Positions 9,801-19,100 of a stretch of DNA of 29,766 nt are shown here, piece by piece. The DNA is from an uncultured Sphingorhabdus sp. GTDB taxonomy: Bacteria > Pseudomonadota > Alphaproteobacteria > Sphingomonadales > Sphingomonadaceae. Each line of letters begins with the position of its first letter. Within the stretch, counting starts at the first letter, position 1. The position numbers and the translations under genes were made by a program. The notes under the pieces are model-generated. The model worked only from the letters and a program-made list of their open reading frames with translations. It did not search any database and was not told the origin of the DNA. Where the stretch lies: assembly GCA_937873665.1 (NCBI GenBank), contig CALMYW010000231.1, positions 1 through 29,766 of the forward strand. Reading direction: 5' to 3'.

Positions 9801-12779
9801 CTCAGCTCGCAGGTAGGGCGTGGCGAGCGCGGCCTGATCGTGCCAGTTCATCCAGATGCCACCCTCGCGAAGGGCCGCGACTTCTTCGTTGGTCTGAAGC
9901 CAGGCTGCGATTTCCTTTTGGCCATCCACTGCGAGAGGCCTTGTCCGTGGGAGACGCGGAAACTCAATTTCACGCGCCGGCTTGTTGGCGAACATCTTGC
10001 CAGCACTGACCAGATTGGGTGACCTGCCAAAGACCAGGCGGGGCAGGACACGCCGGGTCAAGGGGCATTGCCATGCCTTGCCAACTGCTTCGACCTCGGC
10101 GGATTTTTCCAATCGCAGGCTGAATGTACCACCAACACCCGACAGAAGGGGAGTCAGCTGATTCCAGGCGGCATGCATGACCTGATTGATTTCATGGCGG
10201 TCGCGCTGAGAAGTAAGGTCAAGGTTCAGAGCTGACGCCAAGAGAAGAATGGAGTCGGGCTGACGCCCCTTAGTGTTGACCAAAGGCCAGGAAACGTCGC
10301 GCTTGGCGCCAGGGGGCTGGTCGGGCCCGATCACATTGCGAGGCCGCGCGCGCCCAGGCATCCAACGCGCATCACCGTCGTCCACTTCAAGGGCAAACTG
10401 GCCGCGAAGATAGTCGACCATGTAGTAGAGGAAGCCGCGCCAATCTTCGATCGAATAGCCCTTCTGGCCGACAAGCTCAGGTAGCTTATCCGGGCCAATC
10501 CGCTCGATATCCGGGAATCGGAGCCGTGCCAGGCCAAGCGTCTCCATCGCATTGGCATTGCGTGGACGACGGGCGAGTTCGCGCAAGAGCATGAAGCGGG
10601 CCAGCGCTTCCCGGTTATCGTGAAAACGTTCGCTGCGATCGAGGTCCCAGACCTTGGCCATCATGCCAATCGCCGGCTCAGAAGCGAGCCCGGATACGAG
10701 ATCCTTCCAGGATATTCCGGTTCCCACTCCACCGCCCAGTTCAGTGTCGATCTGCGCAATTTTGTCTCGGAATGCGGGCATTTCGCTTACGTGTGCTTCG
10801 TAAATGGCCCTCTCTTTATGCAGCTCTTCCCTGCGCTCATCGGTCAGGTCGCTACCCTGGGCAGCCTTCTGAACGGCATGGTAAATAAAGCCGCGAACGA
10901 AGCCCCGCTCACCGTTGGTTTCAATATTGGCAGCGAAGCGAGCTGTTCCCTGCCTGCTGTCCGAAAAGCTGATCAGCTGACGGCCATCGAACGGCAGGGC
11001 GTGCTCCGCCTGATGTGGCGACACACCCTCAAGGAGGATCGGTGCTGCATTCTGGGTGAGGAATGGTGTGCCAAAGCGAAAGGGGAAGATGGCCGGTCGC
11101 CCGCGCCGCTTGTTCCCGAGACAGGCCGGGCAACGTCCCTCATCGAGCTGGGTCAGATGAAAATGTCCCGCCTCGCCAGTAAACTCTCCGCTGGATACAT
11201 CGAAAGCGGTCGCGGTCGCTTCGGATTTCGGGTTGATGGCAATCAGCCGTGGATGGCCGATCCCCTCATGCTCATCTTCTTCATCGTCATCATCATGATC
11301 GCGATCACGATAGCTATCTTCGCGAAACTCATCTGCATCATGATCGCTTCGCCGCGGTACGATCCTGTCGCCCATGTCATCGGCCGGGAGGAAGGGCTCG
11401 CCACAATCGAGGCAGTTCTGAATTTCGAACACCATCGACTGGCAATGGGGGCATTGGTCCCGATGGTCGAAGAGCACGGCACCAAATGGCCAATCCTTGG
11501 GCCGCATCTCACCCGGACAATCGACATTGATGCAGGTCCAGAGCCCGGCAACTGCCCGCGTGAAGCTGTGCGCCCGCATCGGCAGGACAGGCTTCGTTTC
11601 GCTTGCATTATGGGCTGACAGATCGAGCAAAATCCTTTCGGCGTCCGGCGAGAGTGCTATAAGCGAGGTCAGGGTCTGAGGCTCGCATTCCAGCCTCTCG
11701 GCAACCGACGAAGCTGCCGGATCATCGGACGCTGTCAGGACCTTCGAGAGGTCGACCGGCTGAGGCTTTCCCACAACGACATGCGCCCGCTCAAGCGGAA
11801 CGCCAGCAATGTCGGCAAGGAATCTCTGAAGGTCTTCGCGGGCCTTCTGGTCGTCAGCAGAGCCGATGGTGGCCGACGTCGCAACGAACCGGACCTGATC
11901 GGGCGTCACATCGAACGCGTTCATTACCCGGCGAAGCAGGAGCGAGAGCTCCGCCGCTGCCGAACCTATGTAACTGTGCGCTTCGTCGATAACTATCCAG
12001 CGCAGCTTGCCTTTTGAGGCGTCGAGGATCGGACGATCCTCGCGCCGGATCGTCATGTATTCGAGCATCGTCTGGTTGGTAACGAGGATCGGCGGTGGGT
12101 TGCCTCGGAGGGTTTCGCGGTAAAGAACCTGATGCGGTATCTCGTGCTCGGCCTTGTCGCGATTGGACTTCCGCGCCGTTCCCATCAATCCATTGTAGAG
12201 GGCAAAGCGGACATCGCCGCGGAGCGGCTTGGTCCAGGCTGTAAGGCGCTTCTCCTGGCTCGCGATGAGAGCGTTCAGAGGGTAGAGCATCAGGGCCCGA
12301 ACCCCCGTCAGAGGGCCTTGCTCTGCGGACTCCCGGACCAGATCATCGAGCATCGGAACCAGGAAGCATTCGGTCTTGCCCGACCCCGTGCCGCTCGAAA
12401 CCAGAACCGATTGCGGCTCTTGCGTGCTGAGCAGTTCCCACGTCGCCAGCTGGTGCGCGTAGGCGGGGTAATCGAAGCGTAGATCAGTATCCGACGTTTG
12501 GGTGATCGCGTCGATTGTGCGCTGATGCAGCAGCGTTTGAAGTTGGTTGGGGCTCTTTCCTGAGGATACATAGCCGGGAGCTGCCTGAAAAAGCTGTTCG
12601 GAAAGGAGGCTCCCGTTTGCTGGATCCGTACCAGCAAGAGTGCTCCGAAGAAAAGCATTTAACCCTTCGTGCCGGATGCCTGCGCGCGAGACGACCGCTT
12701 CGGCGAGGCCAGTCCTCAGCCGCTGGTGCACCTCTATCGGCGACGATCGGGATGTAGGGAGGGGATCACTGGCGGCCAT
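6822..12779 (-). CDS. druE: DruE-like giant helicase with DUF1998 domain (type III Druantia)
   Basis: The ATG at 12779 gives 1985 aa; it has GGAG about 7 nt upstream and overlaps the end of druH by 14 nt. A longer frame adds 47 residues without such support. Motifs: Walker A S129-GTGSGKT136, DEAH 265-268, SAT 302-304, motif V near C1021-STTMEMGVDIGS, motif VI Q1051-RAGRAGRRG. Cysteine pairs suggest zinc ribbons (443/446 with 456/459; 550/553; 1336/1339 with 1352/1355; 1437/1440). The DUF1998 region (about 1485-1610) ends in four cysteines (1578, 1582, 1586, 1589). An acidic Asp/Glu/His insert spans 491-505. The C-terminal domain (about 1826-1945) holds DRY, HGR and LDQGF motifs like those at the end of ZorD. 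A helicase of about 2000 aa with DUF1998 is the Druantia signature. Confidence 0.88.
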   Translation of the reverse strand: MAASDPLPTSRSSPIEVHQRLRTGLAEAVVSRAGIRHEGLNAFLRSTLAGTDPANGSLLSEQLFQAAPGYVSSGKSPNQLQTLLHQRTIDAITQTSDTDLRFDYPAYAHQLATWELLSTQEPQSVLVSSGTGSGKTECFLVPMLDDLVRESAEQGPLTGVRALMLYPLNALIASQEKRLTAWTKPLRGDVRFALYNGLMGTARKSNRDKAEHEIPHQVLYRETLRGNPPPILVTNQTMLEYMTIRREDRPILDASKGKLRWIVIDEAHSYIGSAAAELSLLLRRVMNAFDVTPDQVRFVATSATIGSADDQKAREDLQRFLADIAGVPLERAHVVVGKPQPVDLSKVLTASDDPAASSVAERLECEPQTLTSLIALSPDAERILLDLSAHNASETKPVLPMRAHSFTRAVAGLWTCINVDCPGEMRPKDWPFGAVLFDHRDQCPHCQSMVFEIQNCLDCGEPFLPADDMGDRIVPRRSDHDADEFREDSYRDRDHDDDDEEDEHEGIGHPRLIAINPKSEATATAFDVSSGEFTGEAGHFHLTQLDEGRCPACLGNKRRGRPAIFPFRFGTPFLTQNAAPILLEGVSPHQAEHALPFDGRQLISFSDSRQGTARFAANIETNGERGFVRGFIYHAVQKAAQGSDLTDERREELHKERAIYEAHVSEMPAFRDKIAQIDTELGGGVGTGISWKDLVSGLASEPAIGMMAKVWDLDRSERFHDNREALARFMLLRELARRPRNANAMETLGLARLRFPDIERIGPDKLPELVGQKGYSIEDWRGFLYYMVDYLRGQFALEVDDGDARWMPGRARPRNVIGPDQPPGAKRDVSWPLVNTKGRQPDSILLLASALNLDLTSQRDRHEINQVMHAAWNQLTPLLSGVGGTFSLRLEKSAEVEAVGKAWQCPLTRRVLPRLVFGRSPNLVSAGKMFANKPAREIEFPRLPRTRPLAVDGQKEIAAWLQTNEEVAALREGGIWMNWHDQAALATPYLRAEEHSAQQPPHRLREFEEQFKEGDINLLACSTTMEMGVDIGSIEAVLMTNVPPSIANYNQRAGRAGRRGQGFSTSLTIARNTPLDLETFADPAGYLRRKLASPRVSLDSDRIAQRHANAYLLAQWFREVEGEFARTKTGDFFGCRADLRPFEGLAPVDAFCEWLDLPTTASATEQGLLRLLRGTGLEYDTEIRGHTAEMFGQEAANFRRTWQRLKEDSDALEGPAKKAIEFQARRLCKEFLLKELANRSLIPGSGFPTSVVPFDTLCAETQKAQERNRSEEEGARDRRYECPTRNADIAIREYAPGAEVVVDGLVWKSAGVTLNWLSPIDSGQREPQNLRWAWWCDHCGGAGSDHQMPDQCAHCGERSITIEQFLEPAGFRVDWNAQPHADTDQAVYIEPKSPKVSVGDALWQPMLQPETGRIRASHEGYIYHHSRGPKDQGYEICLECGRAGDAGTDALKDHRPLTPRDRKAIDRCPGNDEGYAITSALALGHEVLTDVVELQLPGLESDGAAWALSAAVRESLARWLGIEPRELGISVAARDGMLGRRVPSVYIFDEASGGAGYAPRLFDDIYHVFERAARVLDCPKECEMGCSACVLAADLYKQQGRLDRRSALLAVQAFLETNAELPQEDRAVPDARAINDAANTLLLRARSGDSISVFLPTVFDLAELTSTKMRTFFSAASARGVPVTLVLDPSSFDKLEEVERRFLRDASVRFEFSLALGKGEDAPFESKRLAELISTDRTTGFFSRDANAAQPGERWGLGETHAVVAGTLSGPTAYSPINPEDLERQVAAGDQVELMQGFGQCPVGQFGKRFGSKLKQQMEAAGVWKPGSLLRITYTDRYLNAPLPMLLFLRTCEALSADLQANSPVEVDILVQPLKKDRPPHQIFHDWEYEGDRAEVAELLGEKFGLDVELQIMENSNHGRKLELEYADGQKVLILLDQGFGYWRIAGSSPRHDFRAAPAVQVGELIRSTAAVFGVGESYYAVARI

Positions 12780-15700
12780 TCTTGAGCTCCGAAAGGGCAT
12801 AGCCAAAGGCTTTGGCAAAATAGTCGGGGTGACGTCGTTCGACGTCCTTGATGGTGAGGACTTGCTCCTTCTCAAGAGAAGCACGTCCGGTAGCGGACAG
12901 AGCAGCGGCGAAAGGAGCATCGAAGACCCGCATCAGCGCTTCGACAAAGTTCTCTCTCGGCAGTAGCTCGCTGTAAGCAGGCCGAAAAGGGTTGAAGCCG
13001 CCGGCATCCATATTGATGCCCTCGCTTGTATGGCTCGTGAAGTGGTTGCGAAGCTCTTCCCAGCTCAACGGCGAAAAGTCCCGGGAAATGAGTGGCGCAA
13101 GCTGCGGCGCACGCGCCGCAATTTCGTTCTGACGTTCCGTGATGTTTGCCAACGCCCGCTGAGGGTCATCGAGCCGGCTGACCAGATAGTTGCCTTGAGC
13201 CTGAAAGGCAGCCTCCCAGGCCTTGATCGGCAAAAGAGACCAGCTTGAGCATAGGCCATCAAACAGCTCGAGGATCGTCGAGAGGTGTTGCTCCTCGCAG
13301 CGATAAAGAAGGAGCGGCGCAAGCGGACCGGCAATCTCAAACTTGCTGAAGATTTCGAATGTCTGCGGAGGCAAGCCATTGAGCGACAGCGCCAAGTCCA
13401 TGACTGCACGAATGGTCTGGGTCGCTTCGGAAGACATGGGCTCGGCAGCGAGTTCCTCCGCCAGCCTCACGAGGTCCTCGCGCGCTTGCAAAAGAGGCTG
13501 TGCCATTGCCCGGCCGAGCCTGTGTTGCGGCACGTCGCGAACAGGATCGCCGTCGATAAACTTTGGCCGCGTGAGGACGCGAGCACCTTCGCGCAGATAG
13601 ACGAGCCATGGACCGCGCAATCGTGGCAGTTGAATCAATTGCCCTCCGAGGCCGCCAAGCAATCCGTCAAACGGACCGAAATCCACCTCTTTCTCGGGAG
13701 CACCAAGAAAGCGGCCGCCAACGCGGACATCCTCGCCGACAATAGCCGTTTTCGGACGCAGCCCTCCCGAAGGTTCCCACTCAAGCGAATTGCCGAATTC
13801 CGTGACGTACCAGTTGTCATTGCTGCCGTTGTGGAAGTCGAGCCGGACCTGGGCATCGATGCCGAGCGGCCGCATCAAGGCGGCAATATCGTTCCGCAGA
13901 GCCGACAGGCCCAGTTCGATATCGACCTTCCAACTCGCCTCTAGCGACGCTCCAGCGTGATGGGCAATTTCGCCCATCAGCATCGCACGGCCTGGCGCGC
14001 GGGCAACGGTGTCACGAAGATCGGCAAGGCCTAGGACAGCATCGCGCCTGAGAAGTTCACCATCCCAGGTGGTCAGCCATTCTTTCGATCGCAATGGCAC
14101 ATTGAGTTCGAAGGTGGAGCCATGTTCGGGGGTGAGGCGCAAGCCGAGCAGCGCGCGACGGGGCGGATCGATACGCACCCGCCAGCGACGGTCCGCAGTC
14201 GGCGCTTCATCGCTGAGCACCGCTTCTCCGGTCCAACCTTCCAAAAGGATTTCCGCATGGGCCGAATTGATCCGCTGACTGAGTGCGAATTCAGCCGGCA
14301 GGACCAATGCACTCGTCCGGTCCCGAACATGCTTGGTCGTTCCATCGAGCCAGGCGAACTCACAGTGTCCAGGGCCCGCGTTGCTGAGATCATCGCGCCA
14401 AGTGCGTTCCCCTGCAAACCGCCAGCCGACCTCTCCGCGCGTTGCAGTGCGCCGGGAAACCCCGTCTTCGACTTCTGCGTGCAGCGGATGTTTGATTAAA
14501 CGTTCGCCGCCGGGTGCCTGCACACCGGTCGCCTCTTGAGCGACTATGGTCAGGCGATCCTTACGATCTGCACTCTGCCCCGTCCGCACCAGAAATGCGT
14601 CGCCATTGGGCTTGTCGGCGATGATCTGGCCAGCACAGCGGTAGAGCGAACGACCAGGTGCAAAAGCAAAGTCCTCGACTTCGATCTCTGTATTGCTGTC
14701 CTTGCCGCGAAGCATCCAGTCCTGCGGAACATCGACAAAGACTGGTTCGGCGCGATAACCACCTGACCCCTGACCGATAAGGGAAAACGTGCCTAGCTCC
14801 GTGTCTCCGGTCCGCCGCTCGAATATCCGCAGTCCATCCCCAACTGCTTTGCCGCCCGGCAGGACAAAGCTTTGGGCGAGTCTTTCGCCGCGCGCATGGA
14901 ATTCGGCGGTGACGGAGAGGTCCAAGGGAAAATCGATCGCAGCTTCGCTGCGCATAGCGCGCGCGATCCAGCAATTACCTGATTCAACCTCCAAGTAAGC
15001 CAGTCGACCAGAGATACGGTCCGCCAAGGCACCCGAGGGCTGAAGAAACACCCGGACATATTCACCTGCGGACAGCACACGATCCTTGTCGTCCCAGCGA
15101 CCTTCGAGATGGAAATCCAGACTTTCGCGCCATTCACCATCCTGCGAACGCATCAACCGTCCGACCCGGATACTCCCTGTTCCGGTCAGCTTTCTGGCTT
15201 CAAGGAGCGTATCGATGAGGCCCGCAGCTGCCCCGTCGAGCGTCATCGGCAGTTCATCGCGCCAGTCTTCGTAAGCGTGGTCCAGCCGGGCCGAATAAGG
15301 GCGCCCGTCAACAGGCACTTCCTTGTCGATGAATGCACGAAGCTCCACGATCTTGAGGGCAAGTTCCCCGCAGATTGCGTGCATTTCCGGACTGCGCCAG
15401 ATTGAGGGAAGCAAATATTCGTTGCGTTCGCAGATCGAGACAGCGCTAGCGATGTCCTGAATGTCTGCCCCGAGCAGCTCACCGACTGCCCGCTCCAGGA
15501 AGCGACGCGGCCAGCTCGCACCGCCTGCGATTGCCGCTGCAGGAAAGCCCCCATGCCGTGCGAGATTGGAGAGACGCTGGTTTCCGTGCGCCGTGATAAG
15601 AGGTTCAACGCCCCAGGCATCGAAACCGCGGTCTGCAAGTGCCCGCCATTCCGATTGTGGGAGCTGGAGCCCCAAAACCGCTTCGATATCGGCCCAGCGC

Positions 15701-16077
15701 TGCATGCCGCCCTGGTAGGAGCGCCGAAACCAGTCTGCCGCCCACATAACGAAAGCTGGAGCTAGTGACGGTCGTAGCAAGTCCGATGCGAGATTGGCAG
15801 CAAGCTTCGCTTCGATCCGCTGAAAGATTCCCGGTGCGAGCTTGTAGCGGTAAAGCGGGAGGCCAGTCGGGCGAGGTAAACCAAGATCCCCGCAAGTCTT
15901 ACCCAAAGGATGTGGTCCGCTATCTGCTGCCCTGGCCAGCTGGATCGCTCGGATCATCAAGATACGCGAGCCGCCGCTAGCGTGAATGTCATCGGCAATC
16001 TTGCGCAGCCGAACCGGGTCGTTTTGCGCCGCGTCGATTTCAGATTTGAAATCGCGTCCTTCCATCCCCGCACTCAC
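12766..16077 (-). CDS. druH: DruH-like protein (STY4851/ECs_5259-type), type III Druantia
   Basis: A protein of about 1103 aa directly upstream of druE. Near the N-terminus it has a LPRPTGLPLYRY segment (about 67-78) that I associate with the STY4851/ECs_5259 family, large proteins found beside DUF1998 helicases and equated with DruH. I see no P-loop, nuclease or membrane motif, and its biochemical role is unknown. The start is uncertain: GTG at 16077 has AGAGG 8 nt upstream, GTG at 16086 is the first codon after a stop, and ATG at 16065 lacks a spaced ribosome site. Its end overlaps druE by 14 nt, so the pair is coupled. The gene pair plus the length fit type III Druantia, which consists of only DruH and DruE. 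Confidence 0.75.
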   Translation of the reverse strand: MSAGMEGRDFKSEIDAAQNDPVRLRKIADDIHASGGSRILMIRAIQLARAADSGPHPLGKTCGDLGLPRPTGLPLYRYKLAPGIFQRIEAKLAANLASDLLRPSLAPAFVMWAADWFRRSYQGGMQRWADIEAVLGLQLPQSEWRALADRGFDAWGVEPLITAHGNQRLSNLARHGGFPAAAIAGGASWPRRFLERAVGELLGADIQDIASAVSICERNEYLLPSIWRSPEMHAICGELALKIVELRAFIDKEVPVDGRPYSARLDHAYEDWRDELPMTLDGAAAGLIDTLLEARKLTGTGSIRVGRLMRSQDGEWRESLDFHLEGRWDDKDRVLSAGEYVRVFLQPSGALADRISGRLAYLEVESGNCWIARAMRSEAAIDFPLDLSVTAEFHARGERLAQSFVLPGGKAVGDGLRIFERRTGDTELGTFSLIGQGSGGYRAEPVFVDVPQDWMLRGKDSNTEIEVEDFAFAPGRSLYRCAGQIIADKPNGDAFLVRTGQSADRKDRLTIVAQEATGVQAPGGERLIKHPLHAEVEDGVSRRTATRGEVGWRFAGERTWRDDLSNAGPGHCEFAWLDGTTKHVRDRTSALVLPAEFALSQRINSAHAEILLEGWTGEAVLSDEAPTADRRWRVRIDPPRRALLGLRLTPEHGSTFELNVPLRSKEWLTTWDGELLRRDAVLGLADLRDTVARAPGRAMLMGEIAHHAGASLEASWKVDIELGLSALRNDIAALMRPLGIDAQVRLDFHNGSNDNWYVTEFGNSLEWEPSGGLRPKTAIVGEDVRVGGRFLGAPEKEVDFGPFDGLLGGLGGQLIQLPRLRGPWLVYLREGARVLTRPKFIDGDPVRDVPQHRLGRAMAQPLLQAREDLVRLAEELAAEPMSSEATQTIRAVMDLALSLNGLPPQTFEIFSKFEIAGPLAPLLLYRCEEQHLSTILELFDGLCSSWSLLPIKAWEAAFQAQGNYLVSRLDDPQRALANITERQNEIAARAPQLAPLISRDFSPLSWEELRNHFTSHTSEGINMDAGGFNPFRPAYSELLPRENFVEALMRVFDAPFAAALSATGRASLEKEQVLTIKDVERRHPDYFAKAFGYALSELKNGRQ

Positions 16078-16175
16078 CCCCGGCACCTCTCACAATCACG
16101 GATGCCAGACAACACCCTCACTTACCTCAACATCTCTGAACGTTACTTCATAATCAATGATGAAGGTCAGGTTTT

Positions 16176-19100
16176 TCAGTGCATTGCCCGAGAGGTCGAA
16201 ATCGAGCCCTCGTAAAAAGCATTCACGACGCAAGACCAACGCGCGTTCATGACGCCGTCAATACCCCGTCCAAGATCCCAGATGACGGTATCGCCATTCT
16301 CCAATTTAGCTCTCACGAAACGATCGTGCAGGTCGCCGCCCGACCGCCGTGACTTCTGTGCGAGGTGGAGGGGAACCGAGGCCAGCATACGGTTCCACCG
16401 ATCTTCAAGGTCCTGGCGCTGGTCACGCGTGCTTTCAGGGTCACGAGTCTGCACGGAATCGGCGTCGAATGTCACGATTTGCACGGCCGCGATTTCCGAA
16501 GCGAGCTGTCCAAAGCGACTGATGAAATTGATGAGGCGCCCGCGAGCCTGCTCGTCAGCGCAACAATAGGGGTCCTGGATTTCGAGCCGTTCAATTCGCG
16601 CGTCGCGCGCGTACTGCTCGAAAATCGTCCAGTCGCGTTGTCCATATTGTTCAAACACGACCCGCTGAACGAAAGGAACGCGCGCTTCAGCCGCCTCGAC
16701 GGGAGTACGCACAGAGAGAATGGGGCGCCGGTTTTTGCGCTCGGCATTGCTCGATGCTGTCTCGCCAGGATCAGAGTGAGACTGCGAGCGCGCCGCTTCT
16801 TCTAATCTTGGTTCTACCGCGTGCTCCGCAGCCGGATCAGGGTTTGCGGAACTCGCTGTGTTGTCGCCCGCGGGTCCGCGGGAGCGAGCAATCTCCTCGT
16901 CTCCCGTCGGCTCTTCGATTTCCGGCTGTCCGACTGGTGGGGCAGGCGGTTCCGCTTGTCGAATACTGGCGCTGTAATCGGTGTCTTGAATGTCCGCTGG
17001 CGCCTGCCCGGCGGCGGCATACGCACTACTTCGATCAAGGTTCTCTGCAGGGCGCCCGTCGAGCACATCGGAAAGCAGGTCTTCTACATCGCGATCGCTC
17101 TCCGGCGGCATGAGCAGACCCCGGCTCAGCGAACGCTTGCGCTCCATGAGGGCGTCGAGACGCTGGTCGAAGCTTGAAGGTCCGATCGCTTCGTCCGGAT
17201 GGACAGCCATCGGAATGTGAATGGTCACTGGCCTGGTCTGACCGATCCGGTAGGCGCGGTCCGTTGCCTGGTCTTCAACGGCAGGATTCCACCAGCGGGA
17301 CAGATGGATCACATTGTTTGCAGCGGTGATCGTGAGCCCCACGCCGCCAGCCTTGGGAGACAGGATGAGAACGTCGAATGAAGCCGGCGAACTCTGAAAG
17401 GCAGTCACCATCTCCTGGCGCTTATGGCCCGCAACCTTCCCGCTGATGCACATCGGGCGGCGCTCGAGCGAGAAGCGCTCCTGAATTGCCATCGCGAGGA
17501 AGGCCTGCATCTCGAGATCTTCGCAGAATAGTAGAGTCTTTTCGCCGCGCTGCTTGACCTCCTCAAGGATTTCGAAGGTCTTCTTCAGCCGTGCAGATTG
17601 CCCGATGTACTCGTCGATGTTCGAAACTCCACGCGGCGGCGACGGGTGGAGCGATGTACCGCGCAGCATATGCAGCACTTTGAGCATCGCACCCTGTTCG
17701 CCGCTTTCCCGTAGCGCTCGCGCTCTGGCCAACACGAGGTCGTAGGCCTGCGCTTGCGCGGTCGGCATCTCGACCGGATATTTGCGGGCCTTCTTCTCCG
17801 GCAGCCCGGTCAGGATTTCGTCCTTCATCCGACGCAGCATGAAAGGCGGAAGTTCTTTGTCGCGCTCGATCAGACGGTGCTGGAGATCGCCAAGGCGCTC
17901 GAGATCGTTCGCCGGGAAACTGCTCTCGAATTCCCGGCTCGAGCCAAGAAAACCTGGATAGACCGTATCGGCAATCGACCACAGGTCCTGCAACCGGTTC
18001 TCGACCGGTGTGCCCGTCATAGCGATCTGGATTGTGCCGTTCAGCGCCTTTGCGGCGCGGGTCATCTGGCTGGCAGGATTCTTGAGCTTCTGGATTTCAT
18101 CGTAGACGATTGCAGCGAACGGAATGCGCGCGAAGCTCATGTGATAATCGCGCATTGTTTCGTAGGTCGTCAGAACGATTCCGGCGTCGTTCCATTCGGA
18201 CACGTCGAGACGCGATGTTCCCCCGCGAATGTCGCTCCCAGCCTCGAGACGGAAATTGCGCAGGTTGGCGCCGAACGCCTCGACAACAGGCCCCATGAGA
18301 TCTGCCTCGATGTGCTGCGAAAGCTCGGCTTGCCAATTCCGCAGAAGACCTGTTGGCGCGACAATCAAGACGGGCTTCTGATGAAGCGTTTTGCTGCGCA
18401 GCCAGAGAAGGAACATGAGCGCCTGGAAGGTCTTTCCGAGCCCCATATCGTCGGCGAGCAAGACGCCCGGCATGCGGCGCTCCCAGGCCTCGGCAAACCA
18501 AGCGAACGCCTGCACCTGGTGAGGCTTGGGTTCCGATCTCAGTCCCTTGGGCAGCTCGGGAGCATCGAAATCCTGCACTTCGGCGTCGGGACGAGGCAGC
18601 CGCGCATAGTCCAGCTGCTCGAAATTCTCTCCGACCTGAAGGAAGAAGATATCGACGCTCTCGCGTTCGGTTCTGTCCGAGGCGCGTCCCTCGACCTCAT
18701 CAGCGATCCCACGTTCGAGGTCTGCAATTGCTCGCGCGGCCTGCAGGGTTGCAGGCGTCGCGGGGATGCTTTCGTCGCGCCAGGCGATCGTTTCCTTGCC
18801 TGCATCAATCGCTGTCTCGACTTCGCTTGCGATCGTTTCAGCTTCACCTGGAGCCAACTCGACATGACGCGCATCGGGCGGATCCCCGATCCGCAATCCA
18901 AACCCTTCGGGCAGCCAGCTGTTCGGCTTGGGCTTGATCCAGGGTAGGACCGGCTTTTGCCAGACCTCGATCCCGCTGACTCGCTCGGAAAACTGCTGTG
19001 TCTCGATGAAGAGACGATCAGCGGCCTCGTCATCGTCTGCCGCGTCTAGCTTGAGCTCTTCACGCAGGACACGTTGCGGCGAACGCAGAAATTCGCGTTT

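Noticed and set aside
10620..11618. A 332-codon plus-strand frame with a hydrophobic isoleucine-rich segment
   Set aside because: It is antisense to druE; the hydrophobic stretch is the reverse reading of the Asp-rich insert.
17754..18947. A 397-codon plus-strand frame
   Set aside because: It is antisense to the zorD motor region and shows no recognisable domain or ribosome site.
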